Positions 1-9,911 of a DNA stretch of 64,000 nucleotides are shown here, one piece after another. Within the stretch, counting starts at the first letter, position 1; each line of letters opens with the position of its first letter. Origin of the DNA: Saccharomycopsis malanga (Eukaryota; Ascomycota; Saccharomycetes; Ascoideales; Saccharomycopsidaceae); the NCBI GenBank assembly GCA_004014935.1, contig CP025324.1, forward strand, positions 310,001-374,000, read 5' to 3'. Under the pieces are notes generated by a model. The model was not told the origin of the DNA and made no database searches. It was given only the letters and a program-made list of their open reading frames with translations. Both the position numbers and the translations under genes were made by a program.

Positions 1-2574
1 AAGGAAAATTGTTTTGATGACAGCGACAGCTTTGCAAGTTTGTCTGATACGTTTGAGGATGATGATTTCTGGGTGAGGAATGACGTATTTAAGAATAATG
101 CCGAAGCACCCGTGCAGCCGAGTCCCAAAGTATCTGGGAACAATGTTACGAAGACTGAAAATGTGAAAGGAAGTAATGAAGATACCTTGGAGAGACAAAC
201 AAATGTTATAGAGGTTAAAGATGAAAATGAAGACAGTAAAGATATAGGTATTGAAGAAATCAAAGAGAAAAGCGTAACTAAACCAGACTCTCAGTTTTTG
301 AAACCCAATCTTAGTCAGCAGCGAACCCTGGAGAATAAACAGCACAGTAAACGAATCAGTTCTAGTCCTTTGAAACCATCTAGTGAAATACAATTCTTGA
401 AAACTCCCGAACATGCTGATGCCACATTTACTTTTTTGTCTAGCGATCCCACATCACCAGAAGACCACATGTATAGAACAACATCTACTAGGTTTGTAAT
501 ATCGCGAGATGAGAACAGTGCAACACAAGAAGTCATCAAAGCCACGCCATCCAAGCTTATAACTAACATGTTTGCTAGTGATAGGCATGTTACATCTTTT
601 GAATCTCCTGGAATAAGAGTAAAGTCGCGCAGACCGCCTAAAATTGCTGCCTCTCCATTGCCGACTCTGCCGGCTAAAAGAGCTGTGTTAGCTCTGCCAG
701 GTGCAGAGGCAACAAAATTTTCTGCTCGTCAGATGTCCACAGCAATTGACCAAGTCATTTCCCAACCGGCGTTTGAGTTGACTCTTAGTGACGAGCAGCT
801 TAAAGTGCTTGACATCATCAAACAAGGCCACAATGTCTTCTACACAGGTTCAGCTGGTACTGGTAAATCTGTGCTATTGAGACATGCGATCAGGGCATTG
901 AAGGAACAACATGAGCCTGGAAAGGTTGCCGTTACTGCAAGTACTGGGTTAGCAGCATGTAATATTGGCGGTATTACATTACATTCTTTTGCTGGCATTG
1001 GGTTAGGCCGAGGACAAGTGCAGCACTTAGTCAAGAAAATTAAGCGGTCGCAGAAGAGTCTTAAGAAATGGAAAGAGACAAAGGTTTTGTTTATTGATGA
1101 GATTTCCATGGTGAATGGAGAGTTGCTTGATAAACTCAACGAAATAGGAAAAGCTATTAGAAAAGTAGACCAGCCATTTGGTGGAATACAGGTGATCTTT
1201 TGTGGTGATTTTTACCAATTGCCACCGGTAGCGAAACGCTCATTTGGCACGGAAGAACCTGAAAAAGTTAGTTTTGCTTTTGAATCAGAATCGTGGAAAG
1301 AAACAATTAAGATAAAGGTCATGTTGACAAAGGTTTTTAGACAACAAGGTGATTTGGATTTCATTGATATGTTGAATGAGATGAGAAACGGAGAATTGAG
1401 TAGGAAAACTGTCACAAACTTTTTAGACTTGAAAAGACCTTTGAAAAACGACGATGGCATTGAGCCTGCTGAATTGTTTTCTACCAGAAGCGAAGTTGAT
1501 CGCGCTAATAGCCGGAGATTGAGACAGTTACCAGGCAAGGAATTTGTATTCAATTCGATCGATGGTGGCTCCATGATAGATGAAGATGCGCGTGAAGCTA
1601 TGTTGAGCAATTTTTTGGCCCCCCAACAATTGATACTCAAAAAGGGTGCTCAAGTTATGATGATCAAAAACATTGACGAAACGTTGGTAAATGGTACCTT
1701 GGGCAAAGTGATTGATTTTATTGATCCAGACACTTATTGTTTCTACCGTAACATTCAAGAAGGTGATGATAAAAGCTTGAAAAAAATAGAAGACAAGGTT
1801 CACAATATGTTAAACGACGATGGGAAAGCAGCAGCCAAAGGAAAGGGTAAAGACAACGCTGACAAACAGTTGTTGGAGATCCATAGGGACGATGAAGACT
1901 ACGAAACACATTATCCTAATGAGCTTGACGAGTCTGTTTTTGATTTCTTTAAAGTGGTTGAGGAAGACGACACAATGGATCCAATCCTTAGGGAGAATAT
2001 TAAGCGTAAGAAAAAACTAGTAAACACTTTGTACAGCTCTTGTAAAAAAAGAAGGTATCCCTTGGTGAGATTTTTAATGACTGATGAAACTACCAGAGAT
2101 GTGCTTGTTTGTCCTGAAACGTGGGACATTGAAGATGAGAACGAAAAACCTGTTGTGTCGCGTACACAGATTCCCCTCATGTTGGCATGGGCCATTTCAA
2201 TCCATAAGAGTCAGGGCCAGACCTTGACTAAGGCTCGTGTTGACCTACGCAAAGTGTTTGAAAAGGGTCAAGCCTATGTTGCACTTTCCAGAGTCACTGC
2301 GCGTAAAGGTCTTCAGGTGGTTAATTTTATACCGTCCAAAGTGATGACCCACTTGGCTGTCATTGACTTTTATAAAACTTTATCAAGTGCTGATGAAGCT
2401 TTGGAAAAAGCAAACGAATTAGCTAAACATCCTGCATTCATCGCAAGACAATTCTTTACTATTGAACCTCCACGAAAAGCAGAACCTTCAAAACGTAGTA
2501 GACAGAAGTTTGCCGATTATGGCGGGTCCTCTGAAAACATTATCAAGGAGCTCAGCACGTTTTATCAAAGATGA
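1..2574 (+). CDS. PIF1: PIF1 family 5'-3' DNA helicase, 5' end cut by window edge
   Basis: The frame is open from base 1 and no ATG marks a start, so the N-terminus lies outside the window. Counting from the first codon, residues 1 to about 240 are charged and low in complexity with several S/T-P sites. The helicase core then begins with motif I GSAGTGKS (283-290), followed by motif II FIDEIS and, near the C-terminus, the SuperFamily 1 motifs HKSQGQTL and AYVALSRV. This order and the PIF1 signature identify the Pif1 family. Pif1 unwinds G-quadruplexes and RNA-DNA hybrids, removes telomerase from chromosome ends and helps maintain mitochondrial DNA. RRM3 is the alternative name; I prefer PIF1 because I expect a single such gene in this clade. 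It converges on the YND1-like gene downstream. Confidence 0.93.
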   Translation, partial: KENCFDDSDSFASLSDTFEDDDFWVRNDVFKNNAEAPVQPSPKVSGNNVTKTENVKGSNEDTLERQTNVIEVKDENEDSKDIGIEEIKEKSVTKPDSQFLKPNLSQQRTLENKQHSKRISSSPLKPSSEIQFLKTPEHADATFTFLSSDPTSPEDHMYRTTSTRFVISRDENSATQEVIKATPSKLITNMFASDRHVTSFESPGIRVKSRRPPKIAASPLPTLPAKRAVLALPGAEATKFSARQMSTAIDQVISQPAFELTLSDEQLKVLDIIKQGHNVFYTGSAGTGKSVLLRHAIRALKEQHEPGKVAVTASTGLAACNIGGITLHSFAGIGLGRGQVQHLVKKIKRSQKSLKKWKETKVLFIDEISMVNGELLDKLNEIGKAIRKVDQPFGGIQVIFCGDFYQLPPVAKRSFGTEEPEKVSFAFESESWKETIKIKVMLTKVFRQQGDLDFIDMLNEMRNGELSRKTVTNFLDLKRPLKNDDGIEPAELFSTRSEVDRANSRRLRQLPGKEFVFNSIDGGSMIDEDAREAMLSNFLAPQQLILKKGAQVMMIKNIDETLVNGTLGKVIDFIDPDTYCFYRNIQEGDDKSLKKIEDKVHNMLNDDGKAAAKGKGKDNADKQLLEIHRDDEDYETHYPNELDESVFDFFKVVEEDDTMDPILRENIKRKKKLVNTLYSSCKKRRYPLVRFLMTDETTRDVLVCPETWDIEDENEKPVVSRTQIPLMLAWAISIHKSQGQTLTKARVDLRKVFEKGQAYVALSRVTARKGLQVVNFIPSKVMTHLAVIDFYKTLSSADEALEKANELAKHPAFIARQFFTIEPPRKAEPSKRSRQKFADYGGSSENIIKELSTFYQR

Positions 2575-3288
2575 ATATGTAATATTGGGATGAGATTGCG
2601 TTGAACGGAGAATGGGTAAAATGTAAACTGGCTATATTAAAAGGATAAAAAAAGACTAAAATAAAGGAAGAAATAGAGTCTTAAATAGTGGTTAGAACAG
2701 TGAGATACCTGAAGGGTAGTTAAATATCCTGACGACTGTATAGACTCATAAAGCAATGAAGAAAAGGAGATGGCTGTGTTGTACTTCGACTGATAAGTCT
2801 AACCAAAAAGAAATAGTAAAAGAATAGAGATTGCATCTGTAGATAGAACACACATAGAATAAGGGGTAATGTATCTAGTCAATCAGATCACAGGACTAGA
2901 AGCCTTTAGATGTTTAACACCAATGATACAGAATAGTATACTTATAAATATTGCATATACTGGTTAAAAATATATTTTGGGACGGTTAAGACTTGTAGAA
3001 TCAAGTATAATGATTTTAGAATTATCAAGGTGTGTATAAACTGGGTTCAAAATATAAGGTTATTGTCATCATTATATTTATTATAGTATTGTGATAGGTA
3101 TCTTTTTTTGATCCTTATTGGTTCAGTTCAAGTCCCCTTGGCTTATTGGTGTCACGAGTATCTATAAGATAATCTTGGTATTTTTACAGCCCAAGACTTG
3201 ACAGACCAATTTAATAGGTATACAAAAAAATGCATCTGGTTAGAACAAAACTGTCAAATTACAAGAAAAAACTGAATAAACGAAATAA
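2575..3288. other. Convergent intergenic region PIF1 / YND1
   Basis: This 714-bp AT-rich spacer separates two convergent genes. I see no open frame of note, tRNA or long repeat. A box-B-like string (GTTCAAGTC, 3127-3135) has no upstream box A, so I do not call an RNA gene. Confidence 0.6.
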
Positions 3289-5682
3289 TTAACCAAAATA
3301 AGCGCTTGAACGAGGACTATTATGAGCGCTCAGACTAGCTTCATTTGCAGCACTATTCTGGTTCTTGTGGAAGCTACCAGTCAGTGCCATGTGGCGAGGT
3401 GACTTGTAGATATTCAAAAAATTGCTATTATTCCCAGAAAAACCGTTGTTATTGTTACTATTGTTATTATTATTATTGTTATTTGCGTTATTCAAATTGA
3501 ACAAACTAACACGCGACCGAAGTTGTGGTGAAGCTAAATCGCTATTTTCCTGGTTACTATCAAGGTTGGACGTGGATTTGTTCAATCCTCTTGCGGCATT
3601 GGTTGCCTTACTGGTGATCGAGGCAGCAGAATATAATGATGCTACTGAGTTATTAGCAGTGCCGTTGTTGTAAATCAGAAATGCAGTAGGACCAGCCAGA
3701 TGCATGAAATTGAAGTTCAAGTAAGAATTGTTATTACTGCGGAGGCCGTCAGCAGTTTGAAGGTGCTGTGAATCAGCTTGGTCTTGGGAAATCAAACCTT
3801 CTTCTAAATTGATGTCATTATCAAAAGAGTTTGCAAAACTAAAATCAGAAACATTGAGTTTGGTTTTCTTGCCCAAAATTGTGTTGATGAGTCTTCTAAG
3901 CAAGTAGAATAGCTTTGTAAGATGGTATTTAGTAAAGTGATTAACCCTTAAAACAGTTTTTCCAGCTGGTGTTTGATGGAGTATATGTCTATATAGTTTA
4001 CCTAAACCGAATCTGGTATTCAAAAAGTGCAACATAAAAGAGCAAAGTGCCAACAACAATATCATGTAGACGAAAAAATGATTGATTTTAGCTAATTTTT
4101 CATCTTTTGGTAAACTTTTGAAATTAGAAAGATGTGATGACGAGACTATTATTTCAAAATTGCCAGGTATGAATCCCTGTTTGTTTTTGTATTTCTGATC
4201 TGTTTCACTAGGGACAATTCCTACAAGATTACTATACTTGCCGCTTCCCTTGCTACCAGAAACGGCTACCCTGGAGGAGGCATAAAGAACCATTTTTCCT
4301 AGAGTCCAAGACAACTCGTAGCCATTGATTTCAGCAGCGCTTTTGAAATAAAACTTGTCGGGATGAGAAGAATCGTCTTCGCTTTTCTCAAAGTCTATTC
4401 TAGGCAAGCTGAAGCCCTCGTGCAAGATATTTACCACCCAAGAACCTTTAAAACAACTATCTTTCAAATAATCTAGTTTAATGCCGTTGTATTTATTGTC
4501 GCTAAAGTTTTTAATGATTTCATCGTGCCAATCACTTTCACAGAATTTTTTAAGATGAACATTGAATTTTTCAAAGTTGTAAACCCCTCCAAGGTTAAAT
4601 ATGTCATTGATGGTATACCAATACTCAGAAATACCAACAAACTTATCCATATCGAAATTTATTCTAGGAACATGGACACCATTGAACAAACATGGGTCGT
4701 CATCACAAGGAAGATTCTTCAACAATAGCGGATACTGTTCTTTTAAACACATGTCGTAGTCACCTATTCCTTGCACTGAATAGACCCGTCCATTGATCTC
4801 AGTGTCAGATATAAGTCCTTTAGGGGAGCATGGGTCATTTAGTTTACGTATAGGTTTTTTTCTGCTTTTACTATGGTCATCCTCATCCTCATCGTCAGAT
4901 TCGGGATCATCAAAATCATATAGAGTAACAAGACTTTTCAAGTATCTTCTTCTAGCTTGGTTAGCGCCAAATCCTAGCCAAGTGCTTACAAAGACTTTCC
5001 AATCCTGAATATCGCCGTTTACAGAACGGAGTCTTACCGTAGACATATCGTTGGCATGCCGTTCCACCTCAGATTTGTTAGAAGGAACGAATGCAATTTG
5101 AGTTGAAGCACCGCCCATATCCATAAATCCTAAGGATGTATGTGCGGTTTCCTCTGTATGAAAATCATTCAACTTCTGCGCTAGATAGTTTAATGATAGC
5201 CAGCCATACAAACCTTCAGTCTCCCCATCTATGATCTGCACTTGTTGTTGACAGTTAGTCACCATAAATTCGGTGTTTTTCTTCAAACTGTTACAAACGC
5301 TGTTCAATATATTATTCTGTTGGGCATTTGGAAGCAACCGCATGCCAGCAGTTGCCTGGATAAAAATTGGGGTGTCTTTGATTCTTTCAGTTGGAATGAT
5401 ACTTTTGGCAAACTCCAATAACGGCGTAAGATGGTCGTTCCATATTTTTTCAGGCTGTTTGCCATAATAGGACAAGCCGGGCGTAATCTTCTTGCTCCAT
5501 TTGGGATTGGAAATGATTTGAGGTACCGAAACAAGCAATTTTGGATTGCTTTTGCCTAATTTGGTCTTGATGTATTCCAGATCAAGCCATTTGTAGATAT
5601 GCAATCTTGACCCCGACGAGCCAGCATCGACGACTATCCCATAATGGAAATTTTCAGTGGGTATATCGCTATAATCAACCAT
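3289..5682 (-). CDS. YND1: Golgi apyrase (NTPDase, GDA1/CD39 family)
   Basis: The protein (797 aa) carries the apyrase conserved regions in order: VDAGSSGSRLHIYKW near residue 18, IFIQATAGMRLLP near 107, EGLYGWLSLNYL near 155 and MDMGGASTQIAF near 188. A hydrophobic segment at about 540-560 is followed by a cytosolic tail of about 235 residues. Apyrases hydrolyse nucleoside di- and triphosphates. In the Golgi lumen this removes the GDP and UDP left by glycosylation, so that nucleotide-sugar exchange can continue. The single C-terminal membrane segment and long tail fit Ynd1 rather than Gda1, which has an N-terminal anchor. The protein is longer than the roughly 630 aa of S. cerevisiae Ynd1; the extra length is mostly a Ser/Asn-rich tail with an Asn run. 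It is transcribed divergently from the RPR2-like gene across 218 bp. Confidence 0.9.
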   Translation of the reverse strand: MVDYSDIPTENFHYGIVVDAGSSGSRLHIYKWLDLEYIKTKLGKSNPKLLVSVPQIISNPKWSKKITPGLSYYGKQPEKIWNDHLTPLLEFAKSIIPTERIKDTPIFIQATAGMRLLPNAQQNNILNSVCNSLKKNTEFMVTNCQQQVQIIDGETEGLYGWLSLNYLAQKLNDFHTEETAHTSLGFMDMGGASTQIAFVPSNKSEVERHANDMSTVRLRSVNGDIQDWKVFVSTWLGFGANQARRRYLKSLVTLYDFDDPESDDEDEDDHSKSRKKPIRKLNDPCSPKGLISDTEINGRVYSVQGIGDYDMCLKEQYPLLLKNLPCDDDPCLFNGVHVPRINFDMDKFVGISEYWYTINDIFNLGGVYNFEKFNVHLKKFCESDWHDEIIKNFSDNKYNGIKLDYLKDSCFKGSWVVNILHEGFSLPRIDFEKSEDDSSHPDKFYFKSAAEINGYELSWTLGKMVLYASSRVAVSGSKGSGKYSNLVGIVPSETDQKYKNKQGFIPGNFEIIVSSSHLSNFKSLPKDEKLAKINHFFVYMILLLALCSFMLHFLNTRFGLGKLYRHILHQTPAGKTVLRVNHFTKYHLTKLFYLLRRLINTILGKKTKLNVSDFSFANSFDNDINLEEGLISQDQADSQHLQTADGLRSNNNSYLNFNFMHLAGPTAFLIYNNGTANNSVASLYSAASITSKATNAARGLNKSTSNLDSNQENSDLASPQLRSRVSLFNLNNANNNNNNNNSNNNNGFSGNNSNFLNIYKSPRHMALTGSFHKNQNSAANEASLSAHNSPRSSAYFG

Positions 5683-5900
5683 AACTCCTCTTTTGTCGCC
5701 ATTAGCTAGCCATATATCCTGCTGTTGACAGCACTACCCTCGCTATACAGTAAATGTAGCATAGCATTAGTTTTCTATTGAGGGGCAGGTAGCAATTTTC
5801 GCACACTAATCATATAGGTATAAATTTCAACATCAAAGGATGCATGTTACCTATAACATGTAAATTTTATGGTAGATCAAACAACTTATAACGAGCAACT

Positions 5901-6341
5901 ATGGCCAAGAAACAAGAAGCGGTGTATGATTCAAAGACAGGAGCGCATGTAATACCGGCAAAACCTCCTAGAGGCGTACCTTTTAAAGACAATTACGCCA
6001 GAATCAATTATCTTTATCAGATCTCCACATTATTTCAACAAAAAAACAAACCAGAACTTTCAAGAATGTGTATAAGGAATATGGATTCAGTATCCAAAAA
6101 AACAACCACCAAGTTGAGTACCAGGCTTAAAAGAACATTTTGTAAAACATGCTCTTCAAGATTGATAGAAGGCCTTACTAGTGAAACTAGACTTGTAAAT
6201 AAAAGTAAATCGCAGGACGAAAAAAATGATGTGTTAGAAATCAAATGCAAACCTTGCAACAAGGTGGTAAGACGGTTTCCTGTTGGTAAAAATAGAGCTT
6301 ATGAATTGTTTTCTGAGCACAATAGTTTGCCAGTAGACTGA
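5901..6341 (+). CDS. RPR2: Ribonuclease P subunit Rpr2/Rpp21
   Basis: A 146-residue basic protein with a zinc ribbon formed by C81-x2-C84 and C116-x2-C119. The N-terminal segment ARINYLYQISTLF matches the helical region of the Rpp21/Snm1/Rpr2 family. Its length matches S. cerevisiae Rpr2 (144 aa). Rpr2 is a protein subunit of nuclear RNase P, which removes the 5' leader from pre-tRNA; the related Snm1 serves RNase MRP. I favour Rpr2 on length and on the compact C-terminus. The ATG follows an AT-rich leader shared as a divergent promoter with the apyrase gene. Confidence 0.88.
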   Translation: MAKKQEAVYDSKTGAHVIPAKPPRGVPFKDNYARINYLYQISTLFQQKNKPELSRMCIRNMDSVSKKTTTKLSTRLKRTFCKTCSSRLIEGLTSETRLVNKSKSQDEKNDVLEIKCKPCNKVVRRFPVGKNRAYELFSEHNSLPVD

Positions 6342-6902
6342 CGAATGTTTGTTTTGTTGTTAGTAGATTATATTCTTGTTTGTATTTTCAAATTCATTAC
6401 TTTATACGCCCTTTTTTCTCTTTTTTGAGTTAATACATATTTCATAATAATCAAATCAAATGTAAATTGTTTGGTGGCCGTTTTCCACTTTTAAAATGTC
6501 AATAAAATTTACACCCCGAAAAACAGAGATAGCAAAGAGGCAGCAAAACCTTTCTTAAGCAAACCGATTACGACCTTTGACTTGAAAGTGTAAAACGTAA
6601 AAATCCAAAACATTACATCTCAAAGTGACTATGAATACTGTTTCAACATATTTCACGTAATAGTATTTTCCGTGAAACTACACATCTACTCAATAGAAAC
6701 AAACGTGAATTATGTGAAAAACAACGGGTTATCAAGAGGAAATCCAAAAGAGTATGGAAAGAAAGCAAATTTAGATATAAGAAATTCAAATGATAATAGA
6801 GGACATCTAGAAAGATGGGAATTATATAATATTAAGCTGGTCATTAAAAAAAAGTTATAGCTCCGGAGAAAAAATAGTTAATTACGTTGCCTATACTTAG
6901 AA
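6342..6902. other. Convergent intergenic region
   Basis: A 561-bp AT-rich spacer between the 3' ends of RPR2 and the coiled-coil gene. A 62-codon frame (6672-6860) has no coding character that I recognise. I see no repeat or RNA gene. Confidence 0.55.
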
Positions 6903-9182
6903 TTAGGCCTCAATTGGTTGAGATTGGGTTTGAAGATGATGTTCGGCATTCTCTAAAGCAGCAGCTTGAGCTTTCTCTACGTCACCTTTCAACTTGGCAA
7001 GTTCTTCATCTTTGAGTGACAATGATAATTTGATAGCATCAATCTTTGCTTGATTTACCTCTTGATCTTCATCGATTTTTTGTTTTAACTTTTGGACTTC
7101 AGCAGTTTTGTCCTTAATTTCAAGTTGCAACTTGGTAACGTTTTCTTCTTTCTCAGAGACTTCTTTAGCCAACTTGTCAACGGAAGCCTTGTTTTTAGAA
7201 GTGGTTTCCTTGAGTTCCAATGTCAACGATTCAATTTTGGAGTTCTTTTCCTTAAGATCGGAAGTCAAAGATTCCACATCAGACTTGCTTTCTTTAAGTT
7301 CGGAGGATAGAGACTCGACTTTGGTGTTACTTTCTTTGAGATCAGAAGTCAATGACTCGATCTTGGAGTCATTTTCTTTCAAGTTAGAAATCAAAGATTC
7401 GACTTTTGAACTAGCATCCGCTATCTCTTTGGTCAAAGAGTCAATACTAGATTGTTTGTCTTTGATTTCAGAAGACAACTTTTCAACATTTGTCTCTTTC
7501 TCTTTAATCTCAGCTGAAAGTGTATCATGTTTAGACTTGTTATCCTCAACTTCAGCAGTAAGAGAGTCAAGTTTAGGGCGGATTTGTTCCACTTCCTTTG
7601 TTAAAGAAGCAATTTTAGCCTCCTTGGCTTCTTGCTCAGCAGCAAGAGAAGTAATTTTAGACTCAGATTTAGCAGCGTTTTCCTCTAAAGTCTTTACTTG
7701 AGAGTCTTTCTCTGTTAATGATTTGTTCAATTTCTCAATAAGTGACTTGTTTTCTTCCAACTCTTTGGAAACAGTTTCTGAAGCAGCAGCTTTCTCTTCG
7801 GCAGCCTTCAATTGGGCACCAAAATCAGTAGACAACTTGTTCAACTCTGCTTGGTGTGACTCTTTTAAGTCGTGCAACTCCTTAATCTTTCCGTCCAAAG
7901 AGTCTTGAAGTGAGTCAATTTTTTCGGTGAAGGAACCACTGGCCTTAGTCAATTCAGACTCTTTAGCAGCCAATTTATCACTGATATCAGCAATTTTGGC
8001 CTCCAATTCGGTGATTTTGCAATCAGCCTTCTTATGAGCATCAATCTCAGCATTGAGATCAGATTCCTTCAAAGATAAAGCATCAGAAACTTTTTTCACT
8101 TCAGTTTGAAGTTCAGAAATTTGAGTCTCCAATTTTGATTTCTCTTCGCTATACTTTTGGCTGCCAGAAGCAAGACCTTCTTTAAGTTCAGTTTCTTTAG
8201 CAGATAAAGCTTCATTGAGCTTAGTAATCTCTTCTTTATGAGTTTCAAGAAGTTTCAATTTTTCATCGTTGAAACCTTTGATAGCAGCAGAAAGTTCGGT
8301 CTCTTTAACTTTGAAAGCCTCTTCTACATTAGCTAATTTGCCTTCCAATTCCAGGAGAGTGGATTGATGCTCAGAAATCGCTTTTTCCTTTTCTTCATGT
8401 TGCGCAGAGATCTGCTTCAACTCAGTCTCCTTCACCTTCAACTTTTCTTCAAGCTCTTTGGCAACAAGTTCATGGTTCTTGATAGCTTCTTGTTTGGTCT
8501 CAATCTCCTTAGCAATAGCAGCCTGTTTTTCCTGGAACGTTTTCAACTCTTCGTGCTTAGCCAACAAGTCCTCATGCTTTGCCGATAGAGATTTATTCAA
8601 CTCAGCAGCATGAGTCTTATGGGTCTTGATTTCGTTGTCTTGCAGTTCAATCTTTGCAGAATGAGATTGCAATTGCTCATTCAAATGGGCGATAGTCTCC
8701 TCACTATTTTTGATCTTATTGTTCAAAGAATCGGCCTCAGCAAGTGAATTTCTCAACAATGTCTTCTCACTAGCGAGATCAGCAGTTAACTTGTCAATAA
8801 TGAACTGAAGCTCTTTTATTTTCTCATCATAAGCTTTATTATTATCAATAGTTGCATCCAACTCTTGGGTAATAGCATCAATCTTCTTAAGCAAGTTCGC
8901 AGTGTTGCTGTCATGTTCTTTTTGAACAGTGACTAGATGAGCATTTAACTCATCAATTTGAGCATTCTTCTTTGTAACTGCCTCTTCTTTGGCCTCAATA
9001 GTAGCCTTGTACTTGTCGTTGGTCTCTTGGAGTTGTCTCTCCAACTCCTGCTTCAAAGACTCTTTCAACAGCTCAGCATTTTGCCTATAATACTCTCTAT
9101 CAGCAAACTTGGTAAGGCAGAAAGTGATAAGTGCCGAAGCACCAATCTCAGCAACAACAGGAATCATGGCTCTGCTTAACAT
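6903..9182 (-). CDS. N-terminally anchored long coiled-coil protein, unidentified
   Basis: I do not recognise a named orthologue of this 759-residue protein. Residues about 7-24 form a short hydrophobic stretch (MIPVVAEIGASALITFCLTK) that could be a membrane anchor. Almost everything after residue 35 is Lys/Glu/Ser/Leu-rich heptad sequence predicted to form one long coiled coil. Between about 520 and 680 there is a degenerate repeat of 11-14 residues built on S-K-[IV]-E-S-L-[TS]-S-[DE]-L-K-E. This looks like a membrane-attached tether or spacer, comparable in shape to golgins or organelle tethers, but composition alone cannot assign a compartment. The ATG was chosen because the hydrophobic segment follows it at once and stops lie upstream. 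Confidence 0.75.
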   Translation of the reverse strand: MLSRAMIPVVAEIGASALITFCLTKFADREYYRQNAELLKESLKQELERQLQETNDKYKATIEAKEEAVTKKNAQIDELNAHLVTVQKEHDSNTANLLKKIDAITQELDATIDNNKAYDEKIKELQFIIDKLTADLASEKTLLRNSLAEADSLNNKIKNSEETIAHLNEQLQSHSAKIELQDNEIKTHKTHAAELNKSLSAKHEDLLAKHEELKTFQEKQAAIAKEIETKQEAIKNHELVAKELEEKLKVKETELKQISAQHEEKEKAISEHQSTLLELEGKLANVEEAFKVKETELSAAIKGFNDEKLKLLETHKEEITKLNEALSAKETELKEGLASGSQKYSEEKSKLETQISELQTEVKKVSDALSLKESDLNAEIDAHKKADCKITELEAKIADISDKLAAKESELTKASGSFTEKIDSLQDSLDGKIKELHDLKESHQAELNKLSTDFGAQLKAAEEKAAASETVSKELEENKSLIEKLNKSLTEKDSQVKTLEENAAKSESKITSLAAEQEAKEAKIASLTKEVEQIRPKLDSLTAEVEDNKSKHDTLSAEIKEKETNVEKLSSEIKDKQSSIDSLTKEIADASSKVESLISNLKENDSKIESLTSDLKESNTKVESLSSELKESKSDVESLTSDLKEKNSKIESLTLELKETTSKNKASVDKLAKEVSEKEENVTKLQLEIKDKTAEVQKLKQKIDEDQEVNQAKIDAIKLSLSLKDEELAKLKGDVEKAQAAALENAEHHLQTQSQPIEA

Positions 9183-9911
9183 ATAGTATATATACGTGAG
9201 GGATATAAACGTATAGTAAAAGTGATGAAAAAAACGTAGCGTAAAACTTTAAAAGTATAGCCCAAAAAAAGAAAAATTCCAGTAACCTAAAAATGTGCGT
9301 GGACGCCGCTATTAATGGTTGCCAATAGCACTTTTATTAACAGGGAATAGTGACACTTGGAAAAATTGTCTCTATAACGAATAGGAGTCTAAAAAAAGTG
9401 AATCTTTTTCTCTCTCTTTCCTAAAGGATGTAATAGTAAACACTGCAAGATCCTGCAGTGTGGCGCGTGGTCAGTACATGGGACTGCATTGATTCCTCAT
9501 ACTGCATTCATAAGTAGAGTTACGCATATATGGTGTGATGTATGCATATATGCATGATATCCATAAAAATGGATTTCCATTGGGTTGGTCAAACAGGTTT
9601 CTGTATGATTATGCATATTGACGTACTAGTCACACAGCCCATGCATACCCCTATTACGGATAGGGTCCGGTGAGGCGGGGTGTTTCCCGATGGGGCAAGC
9701 CGCGGACTACTATGGGGTTACCTCATTGGGCCGCAAGCATCGCAATATGATAGCAGTGCTCCTGATTAGTGATAGAGGATGGCGGGTGATTGTTTTTTCT
9801 TTGGAGGGATGGGGGGCAATTAGTATTTATATAACCGCAAAGGTTTGCTTCTTTTCTTTTCTTCCCAATTGACAACCAAGTCTAGCTATATACGGATATT
9901 TGTATAGCAAG
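9183..9911. promoter_or_regulatory. Divergent promoter region, coiled-coil gene / carboxypeptidase Y
   Basis: This 729-bp region serves two divergent genes. It holds a perfect 14-bp palindrome ATGCATATATGCAT (9542-9555) among other TGCATA motifs. A locally GC-rich stretch (about 9650-9740) contains GGCGGGG, a match to Mig1-type sites. A TATA-like stretch TATTTATATAA lies near 9824-9834, about 85 bp before the CPY start. Assignments to factors are inference. Confidence 0.4.

Noticed and set aside
3127-3135. Box-B-like GTTCAAGTC suggesting a tRNA gene or another SINE copy
   Set aside because: There is no box A upstream, no cloverleaf can be drawn, and the flanks do not align with the repeat family.
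3430-3490. Trinucleotide-like repeat at the YND1 3' end as a mobile element tail
   Set aside because: It encodes the Asn run of the YND1 product in frame and shows no similarity to the SINE tails beyond composition.
9526-9556. TGCATATATGCA motifs before CPY, also seen near 48790 and 58700, as a shared regulatory code
   Set aside because: The motifs are short, AT-rich and self-complementary, and the three contexts are not comparable in spacing; chance is enough.
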